Below the pieces are notes generated by a model, which saw only the letters and a list, made by a program, of their open reading frames with translations, had not been told where the DNA came from and did not search any database. This document shows positions 43,261 to 52,023 of a stretch of DNA of 64,000 nucleotides, piece after piece; positions within the stretch are counted from its first letter, which is position 1, and each line of letters starts with the position of its first letter. Made by a program: the position numbers and the translations under genes. The stretch comes from Terrabacter sp. Ter38 (GTDB lineage: Bacteria; Actinomycetota; Actinomycetes; Actinomycetales; Dermatophilaceae): positions 62,001 through 126,000 of the forward strand of contig NZ_JALJRZ010000006.1 in NCBI RefSeq assembly GCF_024519435.1, written 5' to 3'.

Positions 43261-45561
43261 TCAGGCGCCGAAGACCGCCGGGAGCGTGAACTCGTGCGCC
43301 GACTTGAGCTCGGCGACCGAGACGGAGAAGTGTCCGATGACGTCGAGGTCGCGACCCCCCGTCACGCCGATGCGCGCGTGCGGCACGTCGCCGAGCATCG
43401 CCTCGAACTCGGCGGCGTGACCGGCGGGCACGGCGACGAGCGCCCGGGCGCTCGACTCGGAGAAGAGCGCCGTGAAGGCATCGAGGGGGTTGCCCTCGGC
43501 GTCGGCACCGATGGCATCGAGTCCGTCGACGGTGACGCCGACGCCGTGGCGCATGCATGCCTCGGCCAGCGCGATGGCGAGGCCACCCTCGGAGAGGTCG
43601 TGCGCGGCCTCGACGACGCCGGTGCGGGCCGCCTCGACGAGGACCCGGCCCAGGGCCTGCTCGGCCGCGAGGTCGACCTTCGGCGGGAGGCCACCGAGGT
43701 GCTTGTGGACGACGTGCGCCCACTCGGACCCGTCGAGCTCGTCCCGCGTCGTGCCGAGGAGGTACACGTGCGCGTCGTCGCTGCGGAAACCCGATCCGGA
43801 GCGCTTGGAGACGTCGTCCATGACCCCGAGCACGCCGATGACGGGCGTCGGGTGGATCGCGACGTCACCGGTCTGGTTGTAGAACGACACGTTGCCGCCC
43901 GTGACGGGGATGCCGAGGAAGCGGCACCCCTCGGCGATGCCGCGGATGGCCTCACGGAACTGCCACATGACGCCCGGGTCCTCCGGCGAGCCGAAGTTGA
44001 GGCAGTCGGTGACGGCGAGCGGGGCGGCACCGGCGGTGGCGACGTTGCGGTAGGCCTCGGCGAGCGCGAGCTGCGCACCCGCATACGGGTCGAGCTTGGC
44101 GAAGCGGCCGTTGCAGTCGGTCGACACGGCGACGCCGCGGCCCGTCTCCTCGTCGACGCGCACGACGCCCGAGTCGTCGGGCTGCGCGAGGGCCGTGTTG
44201 CCGAGCACGTACCGGTCGTACTGGTCGGTGATCCACGACTTGTCGCAGAGGTTGGGCGACCCGAGCAGCGTCAGCAGCTGCGCCCGGATCTCCTCGCCCG
44301 TCTGCGGCTTGGCCAGCTCGGCCGTGCCCGCAGCGTTGAGTCCGTCGAGGTATGCCGGCCGGGCCAGCGGGCGGTTGTAGGTCGGGCCCTCGTGGGCGAC
44401 CGAGCGCGGCGGCACGTCGACGATGACCTCGCCGTGCCAGGTGATGACGAGGTGGTCGCCGTCGGTGACCTCGCCGATGACGGTTGCCTCGACGTCCCAC
44501 TTGTCGGTGATGGCCATGAACTCGTCCAGGTGCTTCGGCTCGACGACCGCCATCATGCGCTCCTGCGACTCCGACATGAGGATCTCCTGCGGCTGCAGGC
44601 TCGCGTCGCGCAGCGGGACGAGCGAGAGCTCGACCTGCATGCCGCCGTCACCGTTGGAGGCGAGCTCGCTGGTGGCACAGGAGAGCCCGGCACCGCCGAG
44701 GTCCTGGATGCCGTCCACGACGCCGGCCGCGTAGAGATCGAGGCAGCACTCGATGAGCACCTTCTCGGCGAAGGGGTCGCCGACCTGGACGGCGGGGCGC
44801 TTGGTCGGGCCGCCCTCGTCGAACGTCTCGGACGCGAGCACCGAGACGCCGCCGATGCCGTCGCCGCCGGTCTTGGCGCCGAAGAGGATGACCTTGTTGC
44901 CGGGACCGGACGCCTTCGCGAGGTGGATGTCCTCGATGCGCATGGCGCCGACGCAGAGCGCGTTGACGAGCGGGTTGCCCTGGTAGCAGTCGTCGAAGAC
45001 GACCTCTCCGCCGATGTTGGGCAGGCCGATGCAGTTGCCGTAGCCGCCGACGCCCGCGACGACGCCCGGCAGGACGCGCTGGGTGTCGGGGTGGTGCAGG
45101 TTGCCGAAGCGGAGCGGGTCCATGACGGCGATCGGTCGGGCGCCCATCGACATGATGTCGCGGATGATGCCGCCGACGCCCGTCGCGGCGCCCTGGTAGG
45201 GCTCGACGTAGGACGGGTGGTTGTGCGACTCGACCTTGAAGGTCACGGCCCAGCCGTCACCGATGTCGACGACGCCGGCGTTCTCGCCGATGCCGACGAG
45301 GAGCTTCTCGCGCATCTCGTCGGTGGTGTTCTCGCCCCAGAGGGAGAAGTGGATCTTGCTCGACTTGTAGGAGCAGTGCTCGCTCCACATGACGGAGTAC
45401 ATGGCGAGCTCGGCGATGGTCGGACGGCGCCCGATGATCTCGCGGATGTTGGCGTACTCGCCGACCTTGAGGCCGAGCTCGGCCCACGGCTGTTCGACGT
45501 CGGGCGTGGCCGCGGCGTGCTCGACGGTGTCGAGGAGGGGCGCGGTCTGGGTGTCGCTCAT
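43261..45561 (-). CDS. purL: Phosphoribosylformylglycinamidine synthase, large subunit
   Basis: The protein has 766 residues from the ATG at 45561, which follows the purQ coding end with a 4-base overlap. It is the short PurL that works with PurS and PurQ. Visible motifs are [20 protein letters not shown] near 48, [20 protein letters not shown] near 97, [14 protein letters not shown] near 235 and [13 protein letters not shown] near 557. It makes FGAM from FGAR, ATP and glutamine-derived ammonia. The long open frame continuing upstream is shadow sequence across purQ. Confidence 0.96.
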   Translation of the reverse strand: MSDTQTAPLLDTVEHAAATPDVEQPWAELGLKVGEYANIREIIGRRPTIAELAMYSVMWSEHCSYKSSKIHFSLWGENTTDEMREKLLVGIGENAGVVDIGDGWAVTFKVESHNHPSYVEPYQGAATGVGGIIRDIMSMGARPIAVMDPLRFGNLHHPDTQRVLPGVVAGVGGYGNCIGLPNIGGEVVFDDCYQGNPLVNALCVGAMRIEDIHLAKASGPGNKVILFGAKTGGDGIGGVSVLASETFDEGGPTKRPAVQVGDPFAEKVLIECCLDLYAAGVVDGIQDLGGAGLSCATSELASNGDGGMQVELSLVPLRDASLQPQEILMSESQERMMAVVEPKHLDEFMAITDKWDVEATVIGEVTDGDHLVITWHGEVIVDVPPRSVAHEGPTYNRPLARPAYLDGLNAAGTAELAKPQTGEEIRAQLLTLLGSPNLCDKSWITDQYDRYVLGNTALAQPDDSGVVRVDEETGRGVAVSTDCNGRFAKLDPYAGAQLALAEAYRNVATAGAAPLAVTDCLNFGSPEDPGVMWQFREAIRGIAEGCRFLGIPVTGGNVSFYNQTGDVAIHPTPVIGVLGVMDDVSKRSGSGFRSDDAHVYLLGTTRDELDGSEWAHVVHKHLGGLPPKVDLAAEQALGRVLVEAARTGVVEAAHDLSEGGLAIALAEACMRHGVGVTVDGLDAIGADAEGNPLDAFTALFSESSARALVAVPAGHAAEFEAMLGDVPHARIGVTGGRDLDVIGHFSVSVAELKSAHEFTLPAVFGA

Positions 45562-46253
45562 GCGGTGGCTGCGCTCTCGAGGGTCTGCTTGATGATCGAG
45601 GTGAAGAAGCCGCGGCCGTCGAGGCTCGGGCCGTAGCCCTCCTCGACTGCGTGCTCCGGGTGCGGCATGAGCCCGACGACGTTGCCGCGCTCGTTCGTGA
45701 TGCCGGCGATGTGGCGGTAGGAGCCGTTGGGGTTGCGGCCCTGGGCGTCGGGGACGTAGCGGAAGACGACCCGGCCCTCGCCCTCGAGCGTGTCCAGCGT
45801 CTTCTCGTCCGCGACGAAGCCGCCCTCGCCGTTCTTGAGGACGATCGTGATCTCCTGGCCGGCCTCGAAGTCGGACGTCCATGCGGTGGAGGCGTTCTCG
45901 ACGACGAGCCGCTGGTCGACGCAGTTGAACTTGCGGTGGTCGTTGCGGATCAGCGCCCCGGGGAGCAGGTGGCTCTCGGTGAGCACCTGGAACCCGTTGC
46001 AGATGCCGAGGACAGGCAGACCGCCCCGGGCCGCGGGCACGAGGGCGTCCATGACCGGCGCGAAGCGTGCGATGGCGCCGCACCGGAGGTAGTCGCCGTA
46101 GGAGAAGCCACCGGGCAGGATGACCGCGTCGACGCCCTTGAGGTCTGCGTCGCCGTGCCAGAGCGGGACGGCCTCGCCACCGCACTCGCGGACGGCGCGC
46201 GCTGCGTCACGGTCGTCGAGCGAGCCGGGGAACGTGACGACGCCGATCCTCAC
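45558..46253 (-). CDS. purQ: Phosphoribosylformylglycinamidine synthase, glutaminase subunit
   Basis: This 231-residue class I glutamine amidotransferase opens [37 protein letters not shown] near residue 88 holds the nucleophile Cys, and [12 protein letters not shown] near 205 holds the His/Glu pair. It supplies ammonia to PurL within the PurSQL complex. Starts and stops overlap both neighbours by 4 bases (purS and purL), so the three are translationally coupled. Confidence 0.96.
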   Translation of the reverse strand: MRIGVVTFPGSLDDRDAARAVRECGGEAVPLWHGDADLKGVDAVILPGGFSYGDYLRCGAIARFAPVMDALVPAARGGLPVLGICNGFQVLTESHLLPGALIRNDHRKFNCVDQRLVVENASTAWTSDFEAGQEITIVLKNGEGGFVADEKTLDTLEGEGRVVFRYVPDAQGRNPNGSYRHIAGITNERGNVVGLMPHPEHAVEEGYGPSLDGRGFFTSIIKQTLESAATA

Positions 46254-46615
46254 TGCTCGCCGTCCTCCGCCTCGTCGGGCTCGCCGTCGGCGTCCGCTGC
46301 TGGAGCGTCGGCCTCGTCCGCTGCGGGAGCGTCGGGCTCGTGCGCCGCGCTCCCCTCCGCCCCGCTCTCGTCGAGCACGTGCACCGACACGACGTCCTCG
46401 ATGACCGGGTTGGACAGCAGGGTCTCGGCGGCCTCACGGGCTGCTGCGAGGTGCTCGTTCGTGACGTCACCGTCGACGGTGAGCACGAAGCGCTTGCCCT
46501 GGCGGACGTCGGTGAAACCGGTGAACCCGAGCCGCGGCAGTGCGCCGCCGACGGCCTGCCCCTGGGGGTCGAGGATCTCGGGCTTGAGCATGACGTCGAC
46601 GACGATGCTTCCCAT
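46250..46615 (-). CDS. purS: PurS subunit of FGAM synthase with acidic C-terminal tail
   Basis: The protein has 121 residues. The first ~82 are a normal PurS ([20 protein letters not shown]; then [14 protein letters not shown]; then [15 protein letters not shown]). PurS dimers bridge PurL and PurQ. The last ~38 residues form an Ala/Asp/Glu/Pro low-complexity acidic tail ([17 protein letters not shown]), absent from the usual ~80-residue protein. It is the first gene of the purSQL unit, with a 92-base leader upstream. Confidence 0.94.
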   Translation of the reverse strand: MGSIVVDVMLKPEILDPQGQAVGGALPRLGFTGFTDVRQGKRFVLTVDGDVTNEHLAAAREAAETLLSNPVIEDVVSVHVLDESGAEGSAAHEPDAPAADEADAPAADADGEPDEAEDGEQ

Positions 46616-46708
46616 CAGTGGTGCTTCTCCCTGGGCTGGATGGGGATGGAGGCGTCCCGAGGGACGGCCCGAGTCTATCGGGCGCCGTGCGGGCCCTCGG
46701 ACAGCGTC

Positions 46709-47326
46709 TCAGCGCGACTGCAGGGCGTCGAGCGCGACGGCCATCGCCATGCCGACGCGCCAGTCGATGGGCTTGCCGTCGGCGAGCGCCGGGAGGGTCA
46801 CGTGGTAGACGTCCTTGACGCCGGCCTTCTTCGTCGAGGTGAGCGCGACCGACCCGTCCTCGGCGGCGAAGTCGAAGTGAAAGAGGAACGGCACGGGGAG
46901 GTCACCGACGACGGGGACGATGTCCCAGAGGCGGCGCACGAGGGCGACCTTGGCGTTGCGCTCCGTGCCGACGAACTCCCGTCCGTCGGGGAGTCCGAGC
47001 CTCCAGGTCGAGTTGACCAGCGAGGCCTTGAACTGCTTCTTGAACCAGCCGATCCGCTGGCCGCGGTTGTCGGTGACGTCGTAGCCGGAGCTCAGATCGA
47101 TCCGCTTGCGCGCCTTGAACCCGAAGAGCGGATGAGTCTTGGCCGAGTCGGTGTAGAAGGTCACCTGCTCCTTCGCGGCCATCCGCTTCTGCTCGGCGAA
47201 GCACAGCAGGCCGAGCTCCTTGCCGAGCTCATCCTGGCGGACGATCTCGTAGCGGTTGACCATCATCGTCAGCTTCTGGCGAAGGAGATAGCGCTCGGCA
47301 GGGGCGTCGGCGACGGGCTCGGTCAT
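46709..47326 (-). CDS. LURP-one-related/scramblase-fold protein
   Basis: The protein has 205 residues from the ATG at 47326. The sequence RYLLRQKLTMMVNRYEIVRQ, then FGFKARKRIDLSSGYDVTD, then GWFKKQFKASLVNSTWRL matches the LURP-one/Tubby-like beta-barrel family (phospholipid scramblase relatives) common in actinobacteria. Membrane lipid or signalling roles are proposed for the family but unproven. It lies 93 bases beyond purS on the same strand, likely with its own promoter in the 173-base gap upstream. Confidence 0.8.
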   Translation of the reverse strand: MTEPVADAPAERYLLRQKLTMMVNRYEIVRQDELGKELGLLCFAEQKRMAAKEQVTFYTDSAKTHPLFGFKARKRIDLSSGYDVTDNRGQRIGWFKKQFKASLVNSTWRLGLPDGREFVGTERNAKVALVRRLWDIVPVVGDLPVPFLFHFDFAAEDGSVALTSTKKAGVKDVYHVTLPALADGKPIDWRVGMAMAVALDALQSR

Positions 47327-47499
47327 GGGCCCAGCGTCCCACGGCGGCACAGGGCGACAGCATGCGTATGCCGCCGCGCCCGGGAAGGTGCCGACGCTCG
47401 CCGGGTGCCCGAAACGCATACGACAGCCGCCCTCCCGGCTGGCAGGGTGGCCGAGTGCCCGACGACGCCTCACAGACTCCGCGCATCTCTGCCCGGTGT

Positions 47500-48069
47500 T
47501 CAGTCCGGAGCGAGCCGGGCGTGGAGGTGCATGTCGTGCCATCCGTCGGGGTGGAGCAGGGCTGACCGGCGGGTGCCCTCGAGGTCGAAGCCGTTCTTGA
47601 CGGCCACCCGACACGACGGCCCGTTGAGCACCGAGTGCATGAGTTCGACGCGGTGGAGCCCGAGCTCGAAGAGCCAGTCGGTCATGGCGGTGAGCGCACG
47701 TCCGGCCACGCCGCGACCACGGCCCTCGGGCAGCACCCAGTAGCCGACCTCGGCTACTCCTTCGTCGAGGTGCAGGACCGGGAGACCGACCCTTCCGACG
47801 AGGACGCCTGCTTCGACGACGGCCCACTCGGCTCCGGTCTCGGCCTGCCAGCGGTGCCACGCCCGCCCCCGGACCCACTCGAGCGCCTCTTCACCCGTCA
47901 AGGTGCGACGGTGCCACCGCTCGATGGCTGGGTCGACATACGCCCGGACGAGCGCGCCGGCGTCGGCCTCGACGAACGGTCGGAGGCTCAGGCCCGTGCC
48001 TGCATCGATGACCGGCTGGGACTGACCACTGACGGCTCCGGCCGGGACGGCCACAGGAAGCAACGACAT
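47500..48069 (-). CDS. GNAT-family N-acetyltransferase (RimJ/RimL-like)
   Basis: This 189-residue protein has LSLRPFVEADAGALVRAYVD near residue 27 and AEVGYWVLPEGRGRGVAGRA near 123 with the acetyl-CoA loop. ELGLHRVELMHSVLNGPSCR followed by VAVKNGF near 165 completes the RimJ/RimL-like pattern. N-terminal residues before ~20 are not family-like, so a later start is possible. It is divergent from the DUF222/HNH gene. The acceptor is unknown. Confidence 0.87.
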   Translation of the reverse strand: MSLLPVAVPAGAVSGQSQPVIDAGTGLSLRPFVEADAGALVRAYVDPAIERWHRRTLTGEEALEWVRGRAWHRWQAETGAEWAVVEAGVLVGRVGLPVLHLDEGVAEVGYWVLPEGRGRGVAGRALTAMTDWLFELGLHRVELMHSVLNGPSCRVAVKNGFDLEGTRRSALLHPDGWHDMHLHARLAPD

Positions 48070-48180
48070 GAGCCCATCCTCGCAGCCGGGGCTGACAGGG
48101 CGACCGACCCGGGAGAAGCGTTGGCGGACAGGTCAATTGGCTGTGGACAAGTATTGTCGGTCGCACGATCTCCATCTAGG

Positions 48181-49896
48181 ATGGAACACATGTTCGAACA
48201 GGCGATCGATGCAGACGTGAGGAGAGCCGACCCGCTCGGCGTCTTCGTCGACGCGTCGCCCGCCACATCGGCCCTGATCCGAGAGGCGTCCGGCATCGAC
48301 CACGGCGACCTCGCCGACGCCGACCTCATCTCTGCCATCGACGCGCTCGAACGGGTCAAGGCGGCGTGTGCCGCCGCCCAAGCACGACTGACGGCCCGTT
48401 TCGTCGAGTCACAGGCGCAGGTCGCCACGCGTCTGCGGGCAGAGGCGCAGGCGCGCTCCGACGCCGGCGACTTCGACGGCTGGGTGGCGGCACGGGACCG
48501 GGCGCGCGCCCTGGAGCTCGGACCGTCGCCGTCCGAGACGCAGGGCCGTCGCCGTGCTCCGTCGCGGTCCGATCGCCGGATGACGCTGTCTCGCACCGGG
48601 GTGTCGGCGCAGGTCGGCCTCGCACGACGGGAGTCACCATTCCGGGGTGCTCGGCTCGCGAACGCGTCGGTCGCCCTCGTGCAGCACCTGCACCACACCC
48701 TGGAGGCGCTGGGCGCCGGCGTCCTCAACGAACGTCGCGCCGAGATCGTCGTGCGCTGCACGAGCCACCTCGACCCAGAGCTCAGGGCGCAGGTCGACAG
48801 CGAGGTCGTCGGGGCCCATCTCGACCTCACCGACCCAACGGCCCCGGGAGGCGTCGGTTCCTGGGGCGACCGCGAGCTCGAGCGTCGCCTCCGCGCGTGC
48901 GCCGACCGGCTCGACGCGGTCGCAGCGGTCGAGCGGTGCCGCATCGCTGAGAACGAACGGCGTGTATCGATCCGACCGGTCCCCGACGCCATGGCTCTGG
49001 TCACTGCCGTGCTCCCCGTCGCCCAGGCCGTCGCGGTGCATGCCGCCCTGACGCGGGCCGCCCTGTCCGGCAAGGCAGCAGGCGATGAGCGGGGGAAGGG
49101 CCAGCTGATGGCCGACACGCTCGTCGAGCTCGTCACCGGACGGTCCGTGGCCGACGACGTCCCGGTCGAGGTGCAGGTCGTCATCACCGACCGGGCCCTG
49201 ATGGCGGGAGACGAGATACCGGCTCACGTGCCCGGCTACGGCTCGGTCCCGGCCGCCTGGGTCCGCGAGCTCCTCACCCGGCGTTCCGAGACGGAGGCGG
49301 ACGACCGTGCTCACCGTGCCACGATCGCGCTACGTGCGGGGCAGTCGCGCACCGAGGAGGCCGACGGCTCGGAACCGCGAGAATCCCGGAACGAGCACAC
49401 CGCGAAGGTCTGGGTGCGTCGACTTTTCACCCACCCGTCCACCGGGACCCTCGTGGCGATGGACAGTACCCGTCGGCTCTTTCCGCCAGCGCTCCGCCGC
49501 TTCGTCGTCACGCGCGACGGCACGTGCCGCACACCTTGGTGCGATGCACCGATCGCGCACGCCGACCACGTCGAGCCGCACGCCGACGGCGGTCCGACGA
49601 GCGCGGCCAACGGCCAGGGCCTCTGCGTGCGCTGCAACCTCGTCAAGGAGGAACCGGGCTGGTGCTCGGAGGTCGTGCACGACGGACTCGGCCCGACCGA
49701 CGCCCGCACGCACACGGTGCGCACCACGACACCGACCGGGCACCGCTATGGATCGACCGCTCCCCCGCTGCTCCCGATGCGGCCACCCGCAGCTGCACGG
49801 CCTCGAGCACGCGGCCCGGCGCCCGACGGACGGGCCGAGGTCATCCGGCTCGAGCTCTACCGGCGCACCGACCTCGAGGTCGAGCTCACGGGCTGA
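48181..49896 (+). CDS. DUF222 domain HNH endonuclease-like protein
   Basis: The protein has 571 residues from the ATG at 48181; a long open frame upstream is a shadow. A DUF222 helical region (about 20-320; ALERVKAACAAAQARLTARF) precedes a C-terminal HNH domain: RDGTCRTPWCDAPIAHADHV near 443 and an asparagine/CxxC continuation (SAANGQGLCVRCNLVKEEPG). This is the 13E12-repeat type, frequently multicopy in actinobacterial genomes (established knowledge). Its role is unclear; a mobile origin is suspected. An AT-richer leader with GTGGACAAGTATTG precedes it. Confidence 0.9.
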   Translation: MEHMFEQAIDADVRRADPLGVFVDASPATSALIREASGIDHGDLADADLISAIDALERVKAACAAAQARLTARFVESQAQVATRLRAEAQARSDAGDFDGWVAARDRARALELGPSPSETQGRRRAPSRSDRRMTLSRTGVSAQVGLARRESPFRGARLANASVALVQHLHHTLEALGAGVLNERRAEIVVRCTSHLDPELRAQVDSEVVGAHLDLTDPTAPGGVGSWGDRELERRLRACADRLDAVAAVERCRIAENERRVSIRPVPDAMALVTAVLPVAQAVAVHAALTRAALSGKAAGDERGKGQLMADTLVELVTGRSVADDVPVEVQVVITDRALMAGDEIPAHVPGYGSVPAAWVRELLTRRSETEADDRAHRATIALRAGQSRTEEADGSEPRESRNEHTAKVWVRRLFTHPSTGTLVAMDSTRRLFPPALRRFVVTRDGTCRTPWCDAPIAHADHVEPHADGGPTSAANGQGLCVRCNLVKEEPGWCSEVVHDGLGPTDARTHTVRTTTPTGHRYGSTAPPLLPMRPPAAARPRARGPAPDGRAEVIRLELYRRTDLEVELTG

Positions 49897-49901
49897 CGCC
49901 G

Positions 49902-50393
49902 TCAGAGCACGAGCTTCATCCTCGGCGCGCTCGTCAGGACGAAGCCGAGCCGTTCGTAGAGCCGCCGCCCGGCGGGAGTCGCGCTGAGATCCACGCGGTC
50001 GGCGTCGATCGATCGGGCCCACTCGACCACGTCGCCGACGAGGAGGGTGCCGAACCGGTGTCCGCGATGCTCCGGCAGGGTGATGACGTTGGCGAGCCGC
50101 ACCGTGCGACCGCGCGCGCAGTGCGGGTTGGGAACGCCGACCTCGAGCGTGCCGATCGCCGTCGCGACGATGACGCCGTCCACCTCGACCACCGGGAAGC
50201 GAGCGACCGTGCCGTCGTCGACGGCGCGTACGAACCAGTCCTGCGCGTGGCGCCGCCAGGCGGCACCCTGGCCGCGATCGCCCTCGCCCGCGTCGTACAC
50301 GATCGCCCACAGCGAGAGCAGGCGGTCGAGATCGGACGACGTAGCGGCACGGAGTCGTCCCTCCGGGGCGCCGGTGCCGGCCTCGCCGGTCAG
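49902..50393 (-). CDS. GNAT-family N-acetyltransferase with probable non-canonical start
   Basis: From the first GTG (50300) the protein has 132 residues, but GNAT-like sequence continues upstream in frame (GRLRAATSSDLDRLLSLWAI, the usual first strand and helix) with no ATG, GTG or TTG. A CTG at 50393 overlaps the purC stop (CTGA) and has GGGAGAG five bases upstream, giving 163 residues. I therefore annotate the longer form. The alternative is a lost start. The core shows VRLANVITLPEHRGHRFGTL (acetyl-CoA loop, Arg/Gly-rich). Its role is unknown; it is coupled to purC. Confidence 0.65.
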   Translation of the reverse strand: MTGEAGTGAPEGRLRAATSSDLDRLLSLWAIVYDAGEGDRGQGAAWRRHAQDWFVRAVDDGTVARFPVVEVDGVIVATAIGTLEVGVPNPHCARGRTVRLANVITLPEHRGHRFGTLLVGDVVEWARSIDADRVDLSATPAGRRLYERLGFVLTSAPRMKLVL

Positions 50394-51355
50394 AAGGTCT
50401 CTCCCGTGAGCCGCTCGTAGGCCTCGACGTACTTCGCCCTGGTCTGGGCGACGACGTGCTGGGGCAGCTCGGGTGGGGGCCCGCCCGCCTTGCGGTCCCA
50501 GCCCGACTCGGGCGAGGTCAGCCAGTCGCGGACGAACTGCTTGTCATAGGACGGTTGCGGGCGCCCCGGCTCCCACAGCTGCGCCGGCCAGAAGCGCGAC
50601 GAGTCCGGGGTCAGCACCTCGTCGGCGAGCACGAGTCCGCCCGTGCCGTCGGACGACAGGCCGAACTCGACCTTCGTGTCGGCGATGAGGACGCCGCGCT
50701 CGGCGGCGATCTCGTTGCCCCGGGCCAGGATCGCGCGCGTCAGGCGCGACACCTCGGCTGCGATTTCGGCACCGAGCTCGGCCTCGACCTCGTCGGGCGA
50801 CATCGGCAGGTCGTGCTCCCCCACGGGCGCCTTGGTCGTGGGAGTGAAGACCGGCTCGGGCAGCCGCGAGCCGTCGACCAGGCCCTCAGGCAGCACGACG
50901 CCGGAGACGGATCCCTTCTCGCGGTACTCCTCGAGACCTCCACCCGTCAGGTAGGCCCGCGCGATGGCCTCGACCTTGAGCATGTCGAGCCGGCGCACGA
51001 GCACCGCGCGGCCTGCGACGGCGTCGGGGACGTCTGTCGAGATGACGTGGTTGGGCACGAGGTCGGCGAGCTGGTCGAACCACCACAGCGACAGCCGGGT
51101 CAGCACGGCACCCTTGTCGGGGATCTCGGGCGACATCATCCAGTCGTAGGCCGAGAGCCGGTTCGAGGCGACGAGGAGCAGCTGGTCCTCGACCACCTGG
51201 CCGTCTTCACCGACCGGCGCGTAGAGGTCACGCACCTTGCCGGAGTAGATGTGCTCGTAGCCAGGCAGGTCGATCGGTAGGTCGGTCACGCGCACAGCCT
51301 GCCACCTGCCCAGCTGATCGGGCAGGGTGCGCTCGGGGGGAACGGGCAGATTCAC
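50390..51355 (-). CDS. purC: Phosphoribosylaminoimidazole-succinocarboxamide synthase
   Basis: The protein has 321 residues from GTG 51355, chosen because AAGGAGG lies 7 bases upstream and the codon overlaps the sigma factor stop (GTGA). A later GTG (51289) would give the classical TDLPIDLPGYEHIYSGKVRD start. Visible motifs are YSGKVRDLYAPVG, SAYDWMMSPEIPDKGAVLT, YLTGGGLEEYREKGSVSG and a long C-terminal DEVLTPDSSRFWPAQLW region. It makes SAICAR from CAIR, aspartate and ATP. The coupling to a sigma factor is unusual. Confidence 0.95.
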   Translation of the reverse strand: MNLPVPPERTLPDQLGRWQAVRVTDLPIDLPGYEHIYSGKVRDLYAPVGEDGQVVEDQLLLVASNRLSAYDWMMSPEIPDKGAVLTRLSLWWFDQLADLVPNHVISTDVPDAVAGRAVLVRRLDMLKVEAIARAYLTGGGLEEYREKGSVSGVVLPEGLVDGSRLPEPVFTPTTKAPVGEHDLPMSPDEVEAELGAEIAAEVSRLTRAILARGNEIAAERGVLIADTKVEFGLSSDGTGGLVLADEVLTPDSSRFWPAQLWEPGRPQPSYDKQFVRDWLTSPESGWDRKAGGPPPELPQHVVAQTRAKYVEAYERLTGETF

Positions 51356-51987
51356 GACAGTGCCTCCTTGACGGCATCGATCTCGATCACGGTGGACAGG
51401 CTCCGACGAGCCCGGTGGAGACGGGACTTCACGGTCCCCTCCGAGACACCGAGCGCGCCGGCCGCCTCGGCGATGGAACAGTGCGACCAGACGACCAGCT
51501 CGATCGCCTCGCGCTGGACCCGCGGGATGAGCCTCAGGGCTCGGTGCACCTCGCTCATCCGCCGCTCGTCGTCGACCCGCGCTGCCGTCGGTGCGGCGTG
51601 GTCGGGCGAGAGGGCACCACCGGAGTCGGCCTCGATGCGCCCGTGCAGCAGCCGCTGCCGCCGCGCAGTACGCGCGACGTTGGCGCACTCCTGCCCCGCC
51701 ATGACGAGCAGCACGGCCCGCGCCGTCTCGGCCCGCAGCGCGTCCACGCTCCCGGCGCGAGCTCGTCGCCAGACCGCGGTGAAGGTCGCCTGCACCACGT
51801 CCTCCGCGGCCGCCCAGGACGCCGTGCGCCGGAACGCGAAGTTGTACACGGCGTCGCAGTGCCGTCGGTACAGCTCGGTCAGCGCCGCATCGTCGGCCCC
51901 TGCCAGCCGCGACCACAGCACGCGGTCGTCCGCCCCCATGGAGTCATCGGACCTGGGATCTCCCCGGCTCGCGGTCGTGGTGCTCAT
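51352..51987 (-). CDS. Sigma-70-family (ECF-like) RNA polymerase sigma factor
   Basis: This 211-residue protein has region 2 near 25-90 (ALTELYRRHCDAVYNFAFRR; EDVVQATFTAVW) and region 4 near 145-200 (RVQREAIELVVWSHCSIAEA; GVSEGTVKSRLHRAR). There is no anti-sigma gene beside it. It lies between purD (36 bases upstream) and purC (4-base overlap), so it is transcribed with purine genes. The linker between regions 2 and 4 is long and Arg/Ala-rich. The target promoters are unknown. Confidence 0.92.
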   Translation of the reverse strand: MSTTTASRGDPRSDDSMGADDRVLWSRLAGADDAALTELYRRHCDAVYNFAFRRTASWAAAEDVVQATFTAVWRRARAGSVDALRAETARAVLLVMAGQECANVARTARRQRLLHGRIEADSGGALSPDHAAPTAARVDDERRMSEVHRALRLIPRVQREAIELVVWSHCSIAEAAGALGVSEGTVKSRLHRARRSLSTVIEIDAVKEALS

Positions 51988-52023
51988 ACCAAGGAGAGTC
52001 CGGCCCGGCGGGAACGGTTCGCG

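Noticed and set aside
43261-46185. 974-codon PurL frame extending through purQ
   Set aside because: PurL similarity begins at 45561; upstream residues are a shadow of purQ, and the ATGA overlap gives a normal start.
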